From Strongylocentrotus purpuratus (lineage: Eukaryota; Echinodermata; Echinoidea; Camarodonta; Strongylocentrotidae), in NCBI RefSeq assembly GCF_000002235.5, contig NW_022145594.1, positions 21,879,890 to 21,943,889 of the forward strand: a stretch of DNA of 64,000 bases, read 5' to 3'. The translations under genes were made by a program, and so were the position numbers. Positions 58,430 to 64,000 of the stretch are shown here, one piece after another; the first letter of the stretch is position 1, and every line of letters starts with the position of its first letter. The notes beneath the pieces were generated by a model, which was given only the letters and a program-made list of their open reading frames with translations, was not told where the DNA came from and searched no databases.

Positions 58430-60396
58430 TTTATTATTATTATTCTTCCTCGAATTTGTTCGCAGGATATCTCAAGACTGAATGAAGCCATTGTTATGAA
58501 TCTTTCAATGAGGATAGATCTTAGTCTAACTTAGAACTGCGTGACTTTTCAAAGACTCAAAGTCATCGTGACGTCATCCAGGCGCCATTTTGTGAAAATC
58601 AACTAATGGTCATATCTTCATAACGGATAGTATTTTTTCATTCATATTTATCATGATTAAGATCAATATCCGTCCGGTCAATTTTAGGTCAATAAACGTG
58701 CGTAGACGTGCGCGTACGCGTTCGTGCGCGCGTTAATGCGCGCGCAAAAATTTAAAATGCTCTAAATCATCTTCAAATTTTTTTGCATATGTTTCAGGCC
58801 ATTTAAAGCATTTCGCAAAAAAATCGCGCACACGCGCATGCGTGCGCGTTTCCGCGCGTACTGGCTCTTTGCAACATAGAATCGTCAAATTTTCTCTGTC
58901 ATCATATTTGGCACATTTTTCCAAGCATTTTGATAATTTGTTCACCTTTTATTTACGCAATGAGCGTCCGTCAAAGTTGACAGCACACGCGGATTTGTGT
59001 TATCTTTATCCACAATACATGGGCAAAAACATGCCTATATAAAATTCATTGTAACTCTTTAGAATAGATAGAAACTCCTAATATTTTGTCATATTTGGAT
59101 AGATTATGAGTCGGAAATATGATTTCATGTCTCATTTGATCCTCAATTAACTCATGATGTCATCATAATGGCCTCCAAACTCAAAATTTCAATTTGCATA
59201 TTATGACGTCAGCATATTTTTGGAAAATTGATTGTATCTCTGTAAATATCTTTTAATTTTCTTTCAAATTTTAATATGTTCTAGCTGAGACAATTTCCTA
59301 CAAATGCAGTATTCACAATTTTTATTTTTGACAAAAGTATCATGGTGTATTTTTGCGATTAAAGGAGGCATGTCAATTGTTCGCATTTTGCGTGTATTCT
59401 CTATGGGACATGACTTTTTCTCAAAACTGGATTCTACACTCCTGTCTTTCGCGAGCAAAATCTCCGTTGTTTTAACTTCGTTTTCGCTGAGCTTTGGATA
59501 TGTTGTAGCTGAGACAATGAGCTATCACAAGTGTGCCCTTTATTTTTCGATTAGATGCCGGGATCATGCTCGTATTTCACTTGCAAAGTAGGATTTCTGA
59601 ATTCCATTTCCTGTTTACGTGTAATCGCTATGGGAGATGTTTTGGTATATCGGTAACGCACTTGACTTCCAACCTCGAGATCCCTGGTTCGAGTCCGGGT
59701 GTCTCCAACACTTTTTTTTCACTTTTTTTTTCCTTTTGACCTTCACTGTACCATCTCCTTTGATTATTTAAACACGTAGATTCGCAAATAATGTCATAAA
59801 TAACCCTTTTTACTTTATTATTACCCTATTTTCACTTAATCCATTATTTTTTGCGTGTAATCCCTATGGGAAATGACTTTTTCTCAAATCTGAAGTCTAC
59901 ATTCCTGTCTTTTGCGAGCAATATCGCCGTTATTTCGGCTTGGATTTTGTTGATTTTTGAGTATGTTGTAGCTGAGATTATAAACTATCTAAATCAACCC
60001 TCATTTTTTCAATAAGATGTCATGATCGCGCTCATGATCATGATCATGATCATCACGATCATCATTATCATAATGATGCTAATCATTTATCAATTACATT
60101 TTCATTTCTTTGAATAAGATAAAATCGCCAAAAGGTGTTCTTCATGATGTAAATTAGAGTCAAATGTGTAACTGGTTACTGCACAGGGTCAAAGGTCATA
60201 TATTGTTTCAATCTATCTTCCCTAGATCCATGATGATCAAGGAGACACAATTTAATCTTGACATATGAATAGATCATAATGGGAGAAGCATATGAATGGG
60301 AGAAGCAAAATAATATATCGTGTAATGCATTATTCGTTATGTAAACCATTATCATACGTATCACCTAATTCGTCTAAGTGACGAATTAAAGTCTAG
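58430..60396 (+). mobile_element. Helitron-like unit 27 (type-1, headless, A tail; young triplet)
   Basis: A 1967-bp unit, first of three almost identical copies. It has its own CpG-module version (GTGCGTAGACGTGCGCG) and a degraded third subrepeat (ATTATAAACTATC). CTAG 60393-60396. Confidence 0.85.
59633..59706 (+). tRNA. tRNA-like cassette, unit 27
   Basis: Consensus form, same as unit 1, followed by ACACTTTTTTTT. Confidence 0.5.
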
Positions 60397-62363
60397 TTTA
60401 TTATTATTATTCTTCCTCGAATTTGTTCGCAGGATATCTCAAGACTGAATGAAGCCATTGTTATGAATCTTTCAATGAGGATAGATCTTAGTCTAACTTA
60501 GAACTGCGTGACTTTTCAAAGACTCAAAGTCATCGTGACGTCATCCAGGCGCCATTTTGTGAAAATCAACTAATGGTCATATCTTCATAACGGATAGTAT
60601 TTTTTCATTCATATTTATCATGATTAAGATCAATATCCGTCCGGTCAATTTTAGGTCAATAAACGTGCGTAGACGTGCGCGTACGCGTTCGTGCGCGCGT
60701 TAATGCGCGCGCAAAAATTTAAAATGCTCTAAATCATCTTCAAATTTTTTTGCATATGTTTCAGGCCATTTAAAGCATTTCGCAAAAAAATCGCGCACAC
60801 GCGCATGCGTGCGCGTTTCCGCGCGTACTGGCTCTTTGCAACATAGAATCGTCAAATTTTCTCTGTCATCATATTTGGCACATTTTTCCAAGCATTTTGA
60901 TAATTTGTTCACCTTTTATTTACGCAATGAGCGTCCGTCAAAGTTGACAGCACACGCGGATTTGTGTTATCTTTATCCACAATACATGGGCAAAAACATG
61001 CCTATATAAAATTCATTGTAACTCTTTAGAATAGATAGAAACTCCTAACATTTTGTCATATTTGGATAGATTATGAGTCGGAAATATGATTTCATGTCTC
61101 ATTTGATCCTCAATTAACTCATGATGTCATCATAATGGCCTCCAAACTCAAAATTTCAATTTGCATATTATGACGTCAGCATATTTTTGGAAAATTGATT
61201 GTATCTCTGTAAATATCTTTTAATTTTCTTTCAAATTTTAATATGTTCTAGCTGAGACAATTTCCTACAAATGCAGTATTCACAATTTTTATTTTTGACA
61301 AAAGTATCATGGTGTATTTTTGCGATTAAAGGAGGCATGTCAATTGTTCGCATTTTGCGTGTATTCTCTATGGGACATGACTTTTTCTCAAAACTGGATT
61401 CTACACTCCTGTCTTTCGCGAGCAAAATCTCCGTTGTTTTAACTTCGTTTTCGCTGAGCTTTGGATATGTTGTAGCTGAGACAATGAGCTATCACAAGTG
61501 TGCCCTTTATTTTTCGATTAGATGCCGGGATCATGCTCGTATTTCACTTGCAAAGTAGGATTTCTGAATTCCATTTCCTGTTTACGTGTAATCGCTATGG
61601 GAGATGTTTTGGTATATCGGTAACGCACTTGACTTCCAACCTCGAGATCCCTGGTTCGAGTCCGGGTGTCTCCAACACTTTTTTTTTCACTTTTTTTTCC
61701 TTTTGACCTTCACTGTACCATCTCCTTTGATTATTTAAACACGTAGATTCGCAAATAATGTCATAAATAACCCTTTTTACTTTATTATTACCCTATTTTC
61801 ACTTAATCCATTATTTTTTGCGTGTAATCCCTATGGGAAATGACTTTTTCTCAAATCTGAAGTCTACATTCCTGTCTTTTGCGAGCAATATCGCCGTTAT
61901 TTCGGCTTGGATTTTGTTGATTTTTGAGTATGTTGTAGCTGAGATTATAAACTATCTAAATCAACCCTCATTTTTTCAATAAGATGTCATGATCGCGCTC
62001 ATGATCATGATCATGATCATCACGATCATCATTATCATAATGATGCTAATCATTTATCAATTACATTTTCATTTCTTTGAATAAGATAAAATCGCCAAAA
62101 GGTGTTCTTCATGATGTAAATTAGAGTCAAATGTGTAACTGGTTACTGCACAGGGTCAAAGGTCATATATTGTTTCAATCTATCTTCCCTAGATCCATGA
62201 TGATCAAGGAGACACAATTTAATCTTGACATATGAATAGATCATAATGGGAGAAGCATATGAATGGGAGAAGCAAAATAATATATCGTGTAATGCATTAT
62301 TCGTTATGTAAACCATTATCATACGTATCACCTAATTCGTCTAAGTGACGAATTAAAGTCTAG
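60397..62363 (+). mobile_element. Helitron-like unit 28 (copy of unit 27)
   Basis: Exactly 1967 bp, the same as unit 27. The differences I noticed are one C/T change near 61050 and a shift in T-run lengths near 61680. CTAG 62360-62363. Confidence 0.85.
61600..61673 (+). tRNA. tRNA-like cassette, unit 28
   Basis: Identical to the copy 1967 bp upstream. Confidence 0.5.
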
Positions 62364-64000
62364 TTTATTATTATTATTCTTCCTCGAATTTGTTCGCAGG
62401 ATATCTCAAGACTGAATGAAGCCATTGTTATGAATCTTTCAATGAGGATAGATCTTAGTCTAACTTAGAACTGCGTGACTTTTCAAAGACTCAAAGTCAT
62501 CGTGACGTCATCCAGGCGCCATTTTGTGAAAATCAACTAATGGTCATATCTTCATAACGGATAGTATTTTTTCATTCATATTTATCATGATTAAGATCAA
62601 TATCCGTCCGGTCAATTTTAGGTCAATAAACGTGCGTAGACGTGCGCGTACGCGTTCGTGCGCGCGTTAATGCGCGCGCAAAAATTTAAAATGCTCTAAA
62701 TCATCTTCAAATTTTTTTGCATATGTTTCAGGCCATTTAAAGCATTTCGCAAAAAAATCGCGCACACGCGCATGCGTGCGCGTTTCCGCGCGTACTGGCT
62801 CTTTGCAACATAGAATCGTCAAATTTTCTCTGTCATCATATTTGGCACATTTTTCCAAGCATTTTGATAATTTGTTCACCTTTTATTTACGCAATGAGCG
62901 TCCGTCAAAGTTGACAGCACACGCGGATTTGTGTTATCTTTATCCACAATACATGGGCAAAAACATGCCTATATAAAATTCATTGTAACTCTTTAGAATA
63001 GATAGAAACTCCTAATATTTTGTCATATTTGGATAGATTATGAGTCGGAAATATGATTTCATGTCTCATTTGATCCTCAATTAACTCATGATGTCATCAT
63101 AATGGCCTCCAAACTCAAAATTTCAATTTGCATATTATGACGTCAGCATATTTTTGGAAAATTGATTGTATCTCTGTAAATATCTTTTAATTTTCTTTCA
63201 AATTTTAATATGTTCTAGCTGAGACAATTTCCTACAAATGCAGTATTCACAATTTTTATTTTTGACAAAAGTATCATGGTGTATTTTTGCGATTAAAGGA
63301 GGCATGTCAATTGTTCGCATTTTGCGTGTATTCTCTATGGGACATGACTTTTTCTCAAAACTGGATTCTACACTCCTGTCTTTCGCGAGCAAAATCTCCG
63401 TTGTTTTAACTTCGTTTTCGCTGAGCTTTGGATATGTTGTAGCTGAGACAATGAGCTATCACAAGTGTGCCCTTTATTTTTCGATTAGATGCCGGGATCA
63501 TGCTCGTATTTCACTTGCAAAGTAGGATTTCTGAATTCCATTTCCTGTTTACGTGTAATCGCTATGGGAGATGTTTTGGTATATCGGTAACGCACTTGAC
63601 TTCCAACCTCGAGATCCCTGGTTCGAGTCCGGGTGTCTCCAACACTTTTTTTTCACTTTTTTTTTCCTTTTGACCTTCACTGTACCATCTCCTTTGATTA
63701 TTTAAACACGTAGATTCGCAAATAATGTCATAAATAACCCTTTTTACTTTATTATTACCCTATTTTCACTTAATCCATTATTTTTTGCGTGTAATCCCTA
63801 TGGGAAATGACTTTTTCTCAAATCTGAAGTCTACATTCCTGTCTTTTGCGAGCAATATCGCCGTTATTTCGGCTTGGATTTTGTTGATTTTTGAGTATGT
63901 TGTAGCTGAGATTATAAACTATCTAAATCAACCCTCATTTTTTCAATAAGATGTCATGATCGCGCTCATGATCATGATCATGATCATCACGATCATCATT
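62364..64000 (+). mobile_element. Helitron-like unit 29 (third copy, cut by window end)
   Basis: Continues the 1967-bp period of units 27 and 28 to the window edge in the TGATCA tract; its 3' hairpin is outside the window. Confidence 0.85.
63567..63640 (+). tRNA. tRNA-like cassette, unit 29
   Basis: Identical to those of units 27 and 28. Confidence 0.5.

Noticed and set aside
1-64000. CRISPR array
   Set aside because: Unit length of about 2 kb, internal homology throughout and eukaryotic elements rule it out.
1-64000. Ordinary satellite with no mobile origin
   Set aside because: The A|T empty-site insertion of a relative with TC...CTAG ends and the head-in-head insertions indicate transposition.

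Overview
The window is eukaryotic, repeat-dense and intergenic. I identified no host protein-coding gene. Codon-poor AT-rich sequence with short CpG-rich modules, CR1/L2-like LINE pieces, a PIF/Harbinger transposon, a foldback TA-flanked element and Helitron-like elements fit a marine invertebrate; an echinoderm is my guess, but nothing here proves the taxon.

Layout: almost all 64 kb is one direct (head-to-tail) array of about 30 related units, mostly 1.4-2.05 kb, all on the + strand. Every complete unit ends in the same module: an inverted copy of the 5' end (ACGTATCACCT), a small hairpin (arms AATTCGTCA / TGACGAATT), then AAAGTCTAG. Eleven heads, plus a diverged one in a nested element, start with TTAGGTGATACGT, itself a hairpin. 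A diverged relative at 40289-41564 sits precisely between A and T of a sequence that is uninterrupted in sister units, starts with TC and ends in hairpin + CTAG. I therefore read the array as non-autonomous Helitron-like (rolling-circle) elements. No Rep/helicase gene is present.

Two body types alternate. Type-1 bodies (TTATT...TTCTTCCTCGAATTTG) may carry the 5' hairpin head; type-2 bodies (TATTTATTTTGTGTCTG start) never do and always follow a CTAG. The long 'A' tail carries a tRNA-like Pol III cassette (A box, B box, T-run) in about 20 units; the shorter 'B' tail (1.40 kb units, or 1.85 kb with a C/T tract) lacks it; a third 'C' variant occurs in units 13, 22, 23 and 24. Two orphan heads (25354-25422, 51914-51982) show new copies landing in the TTA-rich stretch of an older copy's head, whose remaining body resumes after the insert. 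Units 27-29 (58430-64000) are nearly identical and mark recent tandem amplification.

Guests in the array: a CR1/L2-type LINE endonuclease fragment (24127-24848); the nested Helitron (40289-41564); a 3.1 kb element with imperfect inverted ends and a 10-bp target duplication (44584-47719); a 936-bp near-perfect foldback element flanked by TA (48290-49225); and a 2418-bp PIF/Harbinger transposon with a decayed DDE transposase (53302-55719), inserted between the A and B boxes of a tRNA-like cassette and itself hit by a 5'-truncated LINE tail (54378-54652). Because sister units give the empty site, most insertions can be placed to the base.
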